Source: Rhyzopertha dominica
Taxonomy: Eukaryota > Arthropoda > Insecta > Coleoptera > Bostrichidae
NCBI GenBank assembly: GCA_025024175.1
Contig: QCXZ01000041.1
Coordinates: forward strand, 9,791,786-9,855,785
DNA: 64,000 bases
Direction of reading: 5' to 3'
The notes under the pieces were generated by a model. The model saw only the letters and a list, made by a program, of their open reading frames with translations. It was not told the origin of the DNA and did no database searches. Position numbers and translations under genes: made by a program. The first letter of the stretch is position 1; each line of letters begins with the position of its first letter. Shown here piece by piece: positions 10,091 through 22,530 of this stretch.

Positions 10091-11499
10091 TATACGTGGT
10101 CGCTACAAAGTATGGAACCAGCAGGATATTTGTGTTTTCTGGAATTTTTTCAACTCCGTGTCAGCTGTCGTTTCCGAGATATGGACGCAAGTTGCATTTT
10201 TTTATGGGACGGGGGGTCAAAAGGCACATCATTGAAAAGGATGTTTTTTCCTGATTTCAAAAATGTATCACACTTGTACTGGGTTAAGAAAAGTGTGATA
10301 AGTTACTTGGGTCCTGCAAAAAACTTCGGGATAAACACCATATTCATTATTGCCAAGTAAGAACAAAAACTTCAGCTGATAATTTTCATTCACCTTGTTA
10401 TTTGCAATCGCAATGCCGCAGTTAACTGAACATGATCGTATCGAAATTTTGATGATGATTGGTTATAGAGATAGAAGGCGAAATTATTCGGAAGTAGTTG
10501 CATTCTATAATGCAATGCATGAAGATCGTGAACCAATTGCCAGATCAACAGTTATTAAAACATTGCAACGTTTTGACGTAACCGGTGGTGTTAAAAATCG
10601 TCAAAAACCAGGACGTCCAAAGGTTACTACGAGTAAGGAAAGTAGCTTGAATGTCCTTTTAGATGCGCAAGGGAATCTCAAGTGTTCCGTACAACAGCGT
10701 GCTCTCACTCGCCATTTTAGCAGAAGATCTGTTCAGAAACATTTTAAATTGGATTATGTTTTCTGATGGAGCAACTTTTTGCGCCAATGGTAATGTGAAT
10801 ACACATAATTGCAGATATTGGTCGGACACAAATCCACATTGGATGGAACAAGTCCACACAAAACATCCTCAGAAAGTGAACGTCTGGTGTGATATTATTG
10901 GTGAGCACATTATAGGACCTTTTTTCATTGATGGAAATTTGAATGCGGTCAAGTATTTACAGCTCTTGCGCGAACACATCGCCTGTTCCCTAATCGTGAA
11001 AATGCTGCGCGTCCTTCTGAACAAATACGGTTTCAGCAAGATTGCGATATTGCTAGACAGGNGGATTGCTAGGCACGGGCCGATAGAATGACCAGCACGT
11101 TCCCCTGATCTAACACTGCTTGATTTTTTCCTGTGGGAGTATCTGAAAAATCGTATTTATGCTGATCGGCCACATAATGCAAAGATTTAAAAGGATAAGC
11201 CGAAATTTGTGCTACAAAGAAAGTTAGAAAACTTTTACTCAAGGCTGCATTACTGACAGGAAGTAAATGGAGAACATTTTGAGCATCCTCCGTAATATAA
11301 ATCTGAACAAATACTGCATTTTTCACGGAATCATGTTTTTCTTTTTTTACTTTTTGGGTACCCGATTCGCAATAATTTGATCAAACTATAGGAAAATTAT
11401 CACCAGTCAAGGAAAATGGTAGTACCTGGCTTTTTTTGCCATTTTAGCGATAAAGAAAATTGTTTTCATTCTTTCCATACTTTGTAGTGACCCTATATG
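10091..11499 (+). mobile_element. Degenerate IS630-Tc1-mariner element with terminal inverted repeats
   Basis: The left end (about 10099-10117) reads GTCGCTACAAAGTATGGAA. The right end, reverse-complemented (about 11472-11492), reads GGTCACTACAAAGTATGGAA, an almost matching terminal inverted repeat with TA nearby at each end. Between them lie a helix-turn-helix N-terminus and DDE-type transposase pieces. It is the same family as the copy at 22.5-23.9 kb but lacks about 50 bases of its 5' leader. The exact end coordinates are good to a few bases. Confidence 0.75.
10413..11200 (+). pseudogene. Broken transposase (helix-turn-helix plus DDD domain), Tc1/mariner type
   Basis: From ATG at 10413 the first frame encodes an N-terminal DNA-binding region with LTEHDRIEIL and a SxVxxxLxRFxxTGxVKxR-like pattern, common in arthropod mariner-like transposases. 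At about 10745 the catalytic core appears in another frame with MFSDGATF, YWSDTNPHW and VNVWCDIIGEHIIGPFF. The section linking the two is deleted. Further on, around 11085-11160, the PARSPDL...DFFLWEYL signature of the last catalytic Asp is visible. Frameshifts, stops and an 'n' make it non-functional. Confidence 0.75.
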
Positions 11500-14400
11500 T
11501 AATATTCTATCATATTCCTGTAAGTGGAGGAAATAACCTGTAGGAAATAAAGTATATTATTATTATTATATTATTTATTATTAAAAATAAGAAACCTTTT
11601 GGGTGGAACACACATTTTCCTACAAAAAACAGCGCGCATTTTAAAATTTTCAAATATTTGGTTAAGAGAAGATCTTAAAGCAACAAGCGTGGCCATAATC
11701 AATAACTTTATCAAGTTATTAGCTATTCCTACATGTTTATTAGGCGATAGCAATAATGAGCAATTAGAATCAAAACGTGCAAGGCTGGTTGCGTTCACAG
11801 CCTCAGCAGTGTCCTTTTAGCAAGGGCCCGACGCCCTGGCAGAGTTTAGGCGACGCTTCACCAGATGTCTCTGACAGTACACTCAACGACTGCAATATTG
11901 CGCTCCATTTTAATATTGGATTACGGCTATCCCCTCGATTTAATACGTGTATTTCACAATTCCGGTTTCGTTCTTTTGTACGGGCGGAAGCTGCTTTTGT
12001 AACTTATGATTATTTCCGATGATGCTAGGGGATAATGTTCAATGGCAATCGCTATCCTTAGTTACTATTTTATTCGGGGTCCCTGTGGTAACATAATTTA
12101 CAAAAGTCGTTTCTTTTTATAGACTATCCTATATCGCGAAACCACTTTCGGCAGTTTTGGAGGGAGCGTTTGTATTGTTGATGTTCCCGGGTCGCATACA
12201 CAATACCTGGTTTTGTCTTTTACTTGCTGCAGACCTAAAGATAATGGCTTTGTTCTGATAAATGAGAAATGCGGCTTCTACGATTGAAAGTAAATCAAGT
12301 GCTTATGCACACGACAATAAGAAAAAAGTAGGTATAACATATTAGTGGATACTGTTGCGGTGTATTTTACTCCTACATTTAATTTCGAAGATTATTAAGG
12401 TGCTACTCCTTTTTTTGTCTTTGATGGCTCCTTAAATAAAAAAAACCGCTGGAAATTGAATCAATACTTCCACATTCAATTGTCAAAATGACATTTACGT
12501 TTTTATTTTTTATACTATACGATTAGTAATCAGTTTTTGAGCATTTTTTTCTCTCTACACATTTTTTTTCTAAGACAAACCGTCCTCGTGATATTAGCAA
12601 AAATATATAAATTTTAAAATTGTTTTTTTTCCAAATAACTCGATAATTATTAACTTAACAAAAAAATTACAAGAGCGCTTTCTGATCAGAAATGTGATTT
12701 TCTATATAATACCGAAATTTAAAAAAAATCGTACGAGCAGGGTCCAAAATAGGTTTTTTGGAAATATTTCGAAAATGTCAAAATTTTGGATAAATTTGCT
12801 AAGACACTTTTTGTGAGAAATTTTATTTCCTATCTGATGGCATTTTCATTTTTTGAATATATTAAATATATTCGGAGATATTTAAAAAAACCGTTTTCTT
12901 TAAGTGACGCTTTTTTGCTAATATCTACTAAACAGTTTGCTGTACCGAAAATTTATAAGAGCTAATAATACTCGCAGTTATACTACTAATCACATACTAA
13001 NACGAAAAAAATATTAAAAAAATAAAAATTTGTAAAAAGGGTAGTTACCCCTCAATTTCGCCCCCTTCCCGATTCCCTACTTACCCCACAAACAAGAGGT
13101 CGCTTTGGGTAGTTGAGATTTATACGTCTGCCAAATTTCAAGTTCATAGATTAAGTCTTTCGAAAGTTATCGTGTCCACAAACAATACCACAGACTCACA
13201 GACTTACAGACACACAGACACAAAGACAAGAAATTTGTTTTTGCTCAAATTTTGGTTTTGTTGCGTATTCGACCATTTTAAAGTGAATGAGCAAATAAAA
13301 ATTTTTGAAAATTATTTCGCGATACAATACTTACCATACTTATTAAATACTTATGTATTTTTGTAATGTAGTAGTCGGAGTTGTAAATATCAAGCCGTTT
13401 TATTATATTAATGAATATTAATTGAAATCTAGAATCCTTGCACCCTCGAAGATGTTAGATGCATATTTTGTAGAGAGTAAGTTTTTAAGAGAAAGGGATT
13501 TCAGCTTATTTAAGTATGTACATTTCAAATGTAAAATAAAATAAATGGCAAAGTCAAAAGCACTGTAAAGAAAATAAGCCCTGTGAGATGATTTAAATTT
13601 ATTAATCATATTAAATACGTGTTAAATCATAGAATGCGTGAGCAACACGTTGGTAGGAGTGCCACGTCATCCCTTTAGCCCTTTGTAATTAAGGAGCAAA
13701 TTACTAAAATTACAAATTTAATACTTAGAACTGCGGTACCTAAACATTTATATATATTTTCAGTGGTGGATCCCGGATATTGGTTTGGGATGGGGGAGGG
13801 GGCTTGACCCATTGGAGAAACTGCTTATGTTTATATATAAGCTATACTTAAAGAATACAACTATAGAAACAAATTACCGTTTCAAATTAAATTGAATTTG
13901 AAAATTGCATTTAATCACGTCCCCTAAAAATGACGTGTGACGTCACGTTTCATTCTAGATTGTCGCGCGTTTGTCATCTCGTGCGAATCGTCTAATGCAT
14001 CTACATACGCCATTTTCGTGGAGTTGTTTCTTTGTGAGGGTTAGTAGTTTAATATGATTGCCGAACATTGTTCTGAAAAAACTGTGTGGTTAGCGACGAG
14101 TAAAAATATGTGGTTTTTATTTCGGTGTGCCCAAAATGGAAAATACCTAGAAAAAATCGTGCACAGCAATCAAACGAGAGGAAAACTATATACACACTAA
14201 TCTGTGGCAAAATACCCAAATAACATTGAAATAGTCAATACAAGATGTGGGAACGCCTGTCAGCGTGACAGAGCTCGGCTGGCCCTTGAAAATGGAACGT
14301 GATTTCGGCGCCCCTGCAGGATTTTTAGTCGTATGAAATTGTTTACATTTTACATTACAATTATTTTAATTTTGTCACGGTTGTTTTGCACAAAACAGTT

Positions 14401-15660
14401 CCTGACTGTTAGGACGTTAATTTCAGCAGCTAAATGTTGAAATTTAAATAAAAATCATGCAACTTGTCCATAATGGGCAGACTTTATCACGGCAAAAACT
14501 AGCACACAAAATATCACACAAAATTTTATTTTGATATGTGTATACCTGTTATTTTTCTTATTATCAAACTTGGACTCATAGAGAAAGAAATTTTTATCGT
14601 GGGTATTGTAACCCCTTTCTGATTATTGGCCGATTTTAGGTAAATAACTCTGTAAGTATCTATAAAACTATGACATTCACGGAGGTGAGAGGGCGTGCCT
14701 AGAAATCTAGTTTAAAAAAGTTCAAATCCGAATATACCGATGATTGGTTTAAATGGTAATTGAATATTAATTACCTCCCGCTGTCCCTTGTAGGACAGGC
14801 AGATATCATAGCGTAGGAGAGTCCACACTCAGAGTTGAATCTACGTACAGCCACTTACTACCCACACCCAATACAATACCGACCGAAAAATTAACGAACT
14901 TAACTGAATAAAAATAACAAAATCGACTAATTATGTCTTTAAAAAGTTATTTAACTACATACAAAATAATCAGAAGGGTGTACCTACCGGAATAACTTTG
15001 ACTCGACGATGACAGGTAGCTGACATTGTTTATAGGTGATATTGGTCCATTTTCGCTCGACTCGTCCTCTTCTTTCTTTTTTCAGTAAAACAAACGAACG
15101 AAGATCTCCTTCTTTAGGTTTAAATGTCATTTTAATTCAAATTTTACAAAAACAAACAAAAGCACACCGCGTTCGCAATTAATAAACAACTGTTGATAAT
15201 AGATATAGTTACACGACACGAACACGACAACAAGAGCATGAGCACGCGCTACAGTCGGGAGAGCGCGCACCTTATAAAAACTTGAAGCCTTCTTATAGAA
15301 ATATAAAGTTGAAAAATACTATACCTACTAGTCGATCAAGTAAAGATAAGTAATAAAGATTGTACTGTGTAGATGTAGATTGTAATGCTGTTCTGAGAAA
15401 GTAAGATTATATCAAGTTTGAGATTTGCCAGGGATGGATCCAGAGCTTTTGCATAAAACCACACAGGCTTAAGTCAAACCACTTTAATGCCTTAAACTTC
15501 TCAGAGACTGACTGCCTCCTCCGCAAGCCAAATATCAGCCTAATACAACCGCTATGCACTTTTTGTAGTCAGCCATCTATTCTCAACGTTATGCATACCA
15601 GTGGTCTTCACATTTCAAAGTAAAAAAGTCAGTGAATAAAACGCTCCCGCCCAATTTCCA
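11500..15660. other. AT-rich stretch with probable old repeats, no genes recognised
   Basis: An (ATT)-rich tail-like tract lies at about 11552-11585. At 13180-13235 there is a short CACAGA-type simple repeat. The 12400-13260 segment looks like an old dispersed repeat. Open frames are short and featureless. Confidence 0.35.
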
Positions 15661-15664
15661 ACAT

Positions 15665-15736
15665 GACCCTCATAGCTCAGTGGCAGAGCAACAGAGCCTA
15701 AATCTGGAAGCCCCGAGTTCGATCTTGGTGGGAACC
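15665..15736 (+). repeat. tRNA-like sequence, probably a SINE head or tRNA pseudogene
   Basis: An almost perfect A box (TAGCTCAGTGGCAGAGC) is followed about 40 bases later by a B-box-like GAGTTCGATCTTGG. The T arm folds (CCGAG with CTTGG) and the D arm folds. The anticodon stem has a mismatch and the loop would present CTA, so a working tRNA is unlikely. No clear acceptor stem closes it. It is most simply read as a tRNA-derived retroposon remnant. Confidence 0.5.
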
Positions 15737-16589
15737 GATAATTTTTGTTCGTTAAAATTTGTCTTAGGAACCTGCGAAATATATATTAAATAACTACAAA
15801 GGCAACAACCAATACACATTCTAATTAAAACTATCGTGCAGCACTTTAACACCATTTTACAGTAAATGATAAATTTTGTTAATTCTGTTCGTTTCGTAGT
15901 ACTCATAAATTTTTAAGGCACTGTTGTTATTGTTCGGTTATTGTATTTTGGTCGAGATATTTTATTGGAACTCTCTTTAGAAAGACACAGCCGTTACAGT
16001 TTGTGGCTCTGTTGTTATTCAGGTATAAGAACTTAAAATTACGATGGTTAACGCGCGAAGCCTTTCAGCTTACATTAGATTCGGCCATAGTTGGTTCGAA
16101 ATGATTGATTCGATTACTCACTCTTAAGTTACGATTTGGTAACCATGTTTTGTTTTTCCTAAAGTTTTCTCTACATGTTAGGTACTGGAATGCAGAATAT
16201 TATTATAGTAGTCGAAGTTTGCGTGGTATCCTAACTTCAGATTTGGGATATCCACAGCTTAGATAGGTCTGATTATAATTGTTTAGCTTGAGTTAGCTTT
16301 GATTGATCCGATAATTGAACAATTGTTAACGGGAATATGATCAGTGCCGCGCGTAGAGAATGGCAAGTGGGGGTAGTTTTTACCAATCTGGTCTCAGTTT
16401 AGACGCTCTACCAAGTAACGTATTCTTTTTTAAAAAGTGTCTTTAGTCTGCCTGCCATTCTCTTAGATTTTTGATGATTATATTTTATTTTGCACATTAC
16501 TTTCATTTATTAATTATTGTTAAACATATTCGTTGTTCGAAACGTAGTTCTCTCATTCTTTCGTAAAATGATTTTATTGTGCTCAGGTA

Positions 16590-16970
16590 ATTGAATTAGA
16601 CTCCGCGCAATCACAAAAATGATATGATAAAACGGCCACATCAAATTTGATATCAGGCCTGCCACAATCGAATAACTTTTGTGAAGTCAAGTAATAGCAA
16701 AATAGTTATTGTTATCATGAGCTTTGATGATGTTATCAATTACTGTCAGCAAGGCAGTTGTGCAGCTGTGAAAAAAACTAAATCCAGATTGAATGCACGA
16801 CAAGACCAAATAAACGGATAGACATACTTGTATCTGACTATATGGAATTCTTTCAAAGACTTTGGAGACAGCCGGCAGCTCACTGACTTGAACAATATGA
16901 TTATCTCATCGGATGCCCTTTATTAAATAAATTACAACGTTGTCGATCTCTACAGCCAAACATCATTAGG
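16590..16970 (-). pseudogene. Non-LTR retrotransposon RT relic
   Basis: On the minus strand one frame reads LPAVSKVFERIP, then QSGF...SC-TAL-TVIDNII-AHD. This is the conserved entry to the RT fingers of CR1/RTE-like LINEs (LPxxSKVFERI ... QSGFRxxxSCxTAL). The frame then breaks. Only about 100 codons are recognisable. Confidence 0.6.
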
Positions 16971-18045
16971 ATTCAGTTCGTTCAGTTTTGCAAACTAAAA
17001 TGAAACCGACATGAAAAAATAACAGAAGTCACTTTAGTATATTGTCGGTGTGACTCTGGCAGATATTTCAGTAATGAGAACAAACTGTCTTACGTTTTTT
17101 TTCAAGAATTTTGCAGACTACCTGCTTACTCCCACACTCCGAAAGTATTTATCACAATGGCGCCTCGCCTTCTTAGGATGGTCGCGTCCCCTTATTAATT
17201 ATTTATACGGAATCCTTTTACGCCTAGGCGAATCTTAATTACATTTAATACCCGGTTAATGCATTAATGGCCCCAACCCCGAATAACGCGCAACGAATGG
17301 CCAACAATAGCATTAGCGGAACGCCAGGTATCGGCCCCTTAAGATTTAATCAAGGTAATAGAAACCTAACTGCAGTATATCCACATTACAAATTGATTCT
17401 TTCGAAAAGCACAATTTTGTTAATGGCCAAGCCGCGAATAAGTCTTTTCCAGACACTGGATAACTACCGGCTCACGACGGACCGGGCTAACTTTTCCATT
17501 ACATTATGAAATACCCCCATCACTCCTCTTGCGGATATTACATCCGTATTGTAATTGGCTTATATCTCATTACGGGTGTGTAAGAATTGGATGCGGATTT
17601 CGACCAGTTCGGGTACAATAAAAAGGGGCTGGTGCTTTTCAGGATATTATAAAAAGCTGAAAAAGCAGTCTGCGCCGTTTCCACATAAAGGCTCATTGCA
17701 ATAATACCTGTTTTAAGTAGAATGCTCGCTAAGGTGTACTCATTGTAAAACATTTTGAATCAATTAGATGGCGTGAAAACAAGGTTTTATCATATAGCCC
17801 TGACGATCGTTTCAACCTAACGGTCATTTTTAATGAGCAGTTTAGCCCATTCAAAATGATATTAGAAGAGAATTTGAGATATTAACCAGTCGAGAAGCTA
17901 AAACATTAGGCGAAATTAATGATGATGGTTTATATGTTTTATTAACGGTTGGTTCTATTTTTTTTCAGCAGGTTTCAACTGCTGTAACTGGGTGGATGAA
18001 GTTCATGCTCTGCATTAGAGTATTCCATTCTTTTTCGAGATTAAT

Positions 18046-18556
18046 TCAGTCAGCCAATTCACAACTGGCATGAGCTTGATACTGTGTATACAAGGCATCA
18101 GTTTCTTTATTCCAACAAGGAACGTAGCATTTTCGAAAACCTCTTGCAATTCTTCTCTTTGCAGCAGCCTTTATTACACCAACAAATCTCTCCCAAATTT
18201 CAGGAGTTGCTGGGACCCATTGAAGAATCATGTCAGTTTGAGTACCTAACCAGTCCGCTTTATGGAAGTTCCATCGTGGTTTCTCAAGTGATGGCACATT
18301 TTTAATCTCGTCTGCGGAGATCTTGAACATCGACCGCATGAGTCTCTTGAAGAAGTATCACGTCTACTTTATTGTCTTTAGCAACTCTTGCAAGGTAGTC
18401 CGATTTATCCTTTGATATACCTTTTATATTTAACTGTAGAATTAGAAGACTGTTGTCAATATTAATGGACCGGGAGCAGCCTGTAGGCTGAGTACGGTCT
18501 TCTAAGTTGTGCAATATCTTGGATGGGCTCTGTCTACGGTTGCTGACGTCGGCCAC
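18046..18556 (-). pseudogene. Non-LTR retrotransposon endonuclease (APE-type) relic
   Basis: On the minus strand the start of an APE-like endonuclease is visible (LLILQLNIKGISKDKSDYL, then VDVILLQETHA). The N-terminal LQxNIxG and LQET motifs carry the Asn and Glu used for metal binding. A second piece (18046-18339) reads PRWNFHKADW and AAAKRRIARGFRKCYVPCW. This is the linker between endonuclease and RT seen in many insect LINEs. The middle of the endonuclease is deleted. About 180 residues remain of an ORF normally near 1000. Confidence 0.75.
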
Positions 18557-18769
18557 CGAAATTTTATGAAGAACATTTAAAAAAAAACGTCACAATGACA
18601 GCAACAGCATGATTAATATTAGCTAATGTTTTTCCGTAACAATTTCACCAACAGAAACTCAACGGTACATAGACTTCAAACCATTCGCTTCCGTCTGTGC
18701 CCGATATGGAAAAACATTAATTTGGTTCAGCCGAAGTAAAAGTCTTTGGCGATATACCCACGTCCCTGC

Positions 18770-19075
18770 CTGCTGTCTTCGTTGTCTTGAATGTTGAGTC
18801 TAGACTTTAAGTGGATGTAGTGCAAACGCAAGGCATTCGATAGTGTGTCATCCGAGACTAGGACTAGTGGGCATTTGTGCAAATACTTAAGGTGAATTGC
18901 ATCCTATCTCAATGGCAGAACACAGGGGTGCGTTTTTTCGGATGTGTCTCTAGTGAGCGAGCGAGTTTGTTCGGGTGCTCCGCAAGGTTCCCACCAGGGC
19001 ACCATACTTTTTCCTTCATTTGTGAATGACGTGTCCGTGCTTAGTGGCTGTAAGTGCCTTCAGTGATTATCTTCT
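18770..19075 (+). pseudogene. Non-LTR retrotransposon RT fragment
   Basis: The + strand shows a palm-like piece (KAFDSVS around 18815), a linker, then SGAPQGSHQGTILFPSFVND (about 18973-19035), equivalent to the GxPQGSxLGPxLFxxxxND motif of LINE reverse transcriptases. It has opposite orientation to the endonuclease relic just upstream, so the two are probably separate insertions. Confidence 0.6.
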
Positions 19076-19539
19076 TGTTTAAGAGCACACGCAATAATTT
19101 AGTTAGTCGGTGTAACAGAAATTTACTAAAGTTAATTGTACAAGTTTTTATAGATATCCAAACCCTGTATGATATATTGGATAATATAAGTTCAGCTAAT
19201 GAATAATAACCTGAAAAGAACTTAAATGCTAATATGCATATTAATAACACTATTAGAAAGGCATCCAAGATATTGGAATTTGTTAAGCGTAATACTTTAC
19301 ATGTATTTTTATGCTTTTCGAATTGTTTTAAATGTTCTTTACCTTTAATTAAAAAACATCTTCACGTTTGTCCAACATAAACTGAATTGTAATCATTTCA
19401 TAAAAAACTATAAACGCCTGAATTATTTAAAACTGAAATTTGGTCTTTATTACGGACAACGGCAACACACTGCCTAGGGTAGAAAAACAATATTAATTCC
19501 ACTGGAAGAAAATAATTTAAATAGGGCAACTGGGACTTG

Positions 19540-19668
19540 CCCAGCAAACTTGAGAGGAAACTAAACCTTAACTCTTAAGTGCAGGTTAGGTTGAAAAGCA
19601 GCTTATAGCTAAACCTCGCCTGTACAAAAGCGTGTAATTATAATTTATTTCTAAATTAAATAAAAGAC

Positions 19669-19749
<81 letters not shown>

Positions 19750-19790
19750 GTGGTACAGAAAGGAAATTTTATTTTGTAATATACTTAAAA
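19540..19790 (+). mobile_element. Probable LINE or SINE 3' tail inserted in the Penelope remnant
   Basis: Sequence unrelated to the surrounding Penelope remnant ends in ...AAATAAAAGACATTT followed by (ATT)n. A short 3' end plus simple-repeat tail is typical of CR1-like LINEs and their SINEs. I recognise no coding part. Confidence 0.4.
19669..19748. repeat. (ATT)n microsatellite, about 26 units
   Basis: An uninterrupted TTA/ATT tract of about 80 bases, probably the expanded tail of a retroposon. Confidence 0.95.
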
Positions 19791-21549
19791 TGGAGTTTTT
19801 CTATTAAATAATTTGAAACATTGTTATTGAAAGCAGTTTAGAAAATTACACCCAATTATTTTTCGATAACATATAAGGACAGTGGTATTTTAAAAAGTCG
19901 GCTAAAAACTGAATGAAAAACGACAATTTTGTGTGAATAAGGCTGTAAAGAAAAATAAGAAACAACATTATCTGTATGCGAGGATTTTCTAAAAATTTCG
20001 AAGGGTAAGAAGGTAAGAAGAAAATTTGTTACGCAAAATAAATCTAAAAATGGATTCTGATTATTAACTTCTGCTTCATAACTGAAATTTATAGAAACAT
20101 GTAATGAATTTATAAAAATAAGAAAATTATTTGGATCATCTGAATTGTAAAAAGATACAAAACATCATCTGTATAACGGTATCAGAATTTAATCTGAAAA
20201 GGGAAGTGTTTTCGAAAATACCTTTTTCTAAATTATTCATAAAAAGTTCAGCTAACAATAGGTTAAGGGAAGAACCCAAAGCTAAACAAAAAAAAATTGA
20301 TTTAACACAATCTCCCTTAACGGAACCAAATTATTTTGATGTAATAAAGATAAATTACAATTTTGATTAAGTAAGCCATTTAAAATTTTAACAGTCTTTT
20401 GGAGGAATACATCAAAATAAACAAGCAAGCAATCTTTAGGAATTGTGAATTTTTTGCGTTTATTGGTCAAATCCAGTTTAGAACTTCACGGAGAATCAAA
20501 TCTAACCAATACGGCAATTTATAACATGTACACATAAAATGTGTAATTTATTCCAACTAAAATTCTAAAAGTTAGTTCTACCTTGTCTAGAAGTTGCTTT
20601 AATTTGTTGTTAAATTTAATCATATTGTGATTTCAAAATCTTCATTTTCAAAAAAAATTTATTCAAATGATCTTATTAAATTTTCCGTATTTCGCATGTA
20701 ATCAGTGCTTAAGTACATTGTTAGCGTTAAATAGAAGATAATGTTTTTTATTAATTTGGGAAAAAATATTATTAATAGATTTCTGTAATAATGAATTAAT
20801 ACTAGGAATCAATGGCCTTTTAATTTCAGGGCTTAAGTTATCTTGGGAGGAATAAATGCTTGATTAAGCAATTGAAGTTGTGTATCAGAAAAAAAAACTA
20901 ACTCTTGATAAATTTAAAACTCTATGATGATTATTGAATGATTGAAAATTTTCAAATGGTTTGTCTGAACTAAGATGAATTCTAAATATACGTTCTTGAA
21001 TGTAATAAGAAGCTGTATTGTATGCCATTTATTACAAACTTCATTATTTGGTACCATCAAAATAAGTAGCATTACTCCCACTCGTTTTCTAAGGCGCTAA
21101 ATTAGCCAAATTCAACAAGAATATACTAACTGATGATGGAGATAAGAGCCGTATGACGTAAACAACTTGACATAAGGATGATGACCTTTATGGACAAGGA
21201 AGCATGAATGCGCAAAGTTTTAAATAAGTTCGCTTTAACAAAGTATAATGACATTGATGTTTCTAGAGACTTCATAGAATTAGACTTGCTTGTAGATGTC
21301 ACAAAAACAGAAAAAATGCAATTAAATCCCAATTCTGTTTGATTTCGGACGTAAGGAACACATGTATTATATGAAACACTACACCAGGCTTCTTATTACT
21401 CATCTACATGAATATNGAAAGGCATCTGTACTAAGTGAGGAAAGAGCACTCAATTGTTTACTCCATTCGGAACACTGTTTTTCGATTAGTGATGTTGCAT
21501 GTAATGTTAATGGTGGTATGATACAATGCGTTGTGCAGAGAATGCAGTA

Positions 21550-22110
21550 AGAAGTGGGTTCGGTCGTGTCCTTAATGGATTCCTCACTTCCCGGATAAGT
21601 GCGGCCCTCGCCCGCCGCCCCCAAGCCGTCACATCACACATCCAGGATCCTCTAAAAGCCTGGAGCCCAGTCACTTGTCAGTGTTAAAACCTTAGCCTTT
21701 CAAAGAAGGTTGCCCTCCCACTACTCCAAGATACTCTACTCAAATCTTGTAAGTTTCTGTTCGTTTTAACGGCGAATATATCAGGGGGGGCTTTTGCTTT
21801 TACCCCGCTCCAACTTCCTGTACATTTGCATCTGCTATATTTAAGCCGGTATTTTTGTGTGTCTGAGCTTTCACGTGAAACTTTCGGCGCTGAAGCGATT
21901 TTCTAGTGTTGATTTAGTATAAAACGCTCTTCGGCCGACACCTCGCCAGGAGTGGGTACACAGGATTCAATATCACCGCGGGCCTCCCAACTTTCGGTTT
22001 GAGTAATGTATCACGCATCGCGGAAGGGGCCCGTCCGCCGCCGTGTTGGAGTTCCGCAACAATTTCGAACGGTTTTAGAGTAGCTCCTTCACAAAATTAA
22101 CACGACGTAT
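21550..22110. other. GC-richer stretch of unknown role
   Basis: This segment has clearly higher GC and CpG content than its surroundings (for example around 21600-21630 and 22020-22060). A TATAAAA lies near 21920. No open frame of note spans it. It could be a promoter, a conserved non-coding element or an old insertion; I cannot tell which. Confidence 0.25.
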
Positions 22111-22530
22111 TATTATAATGAATATTATATGAAGCAATAAGGACGATCGTAATTAAACCTACTTTTTAAAAAACAGGGAGATCGTTCCTCGGGAAAATCT
22201 AAAAGGTTCGAAAATTGCAAGCGTATTTACAAGGAAACAAGAGTAAAATAAGAGCCGAGTGTGGTTTTCTATTGTAATCGAACTATAATGCAAAACAGTG
22301 ATTAAGGGAGCCCAAAAACGTATTTCGGCAGCCATCTGCATTAGAGTGAATGACTTCTTGGATGTTCCGGTACTAACATCTGTGGAACTATCGAACTACT
22401 TATATACAACTGGGAAAAAGGTTATAAATAAAATACAGCGCAAGAAGAACCATTTTCTTCACGTAAATTTGGAAAGATGATATATGATGTGAAGGAGGCA
22501 ATTGTTTAAAAAAAAGCTTATTCCAGACAT

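Larger units (their letters stand above)
19330..21060 (-). pseudogene. Penelope-like element remnant, interrupted by a retroposon tail
   Basis: The minus strand carries a GIY-YIG start (NKDQISVLNNSGVYSF and VYVGQT near 19390-19450). Upstream in element order are degenerate RT segments at 19790-20480 that parallel the remnant at 54.6-55.1 kb. The homology to that remnant is broken between about 19540 and 19790 by an insertion that includes the long ATT microsatellite. Many stops show it is inactive. The 5' part beyond 20500 is assigned only by continuity. Confidence 0.6.

Noticed and set aside
15665..15736. A functional tRNA gene
   Set aside because: The A and B boxes are good, but the anticodon stem is mismatched, the loop would read a stop-type anticodon, and the acceptor stem does not close. 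It is kept as a tRNA-derived repeat.
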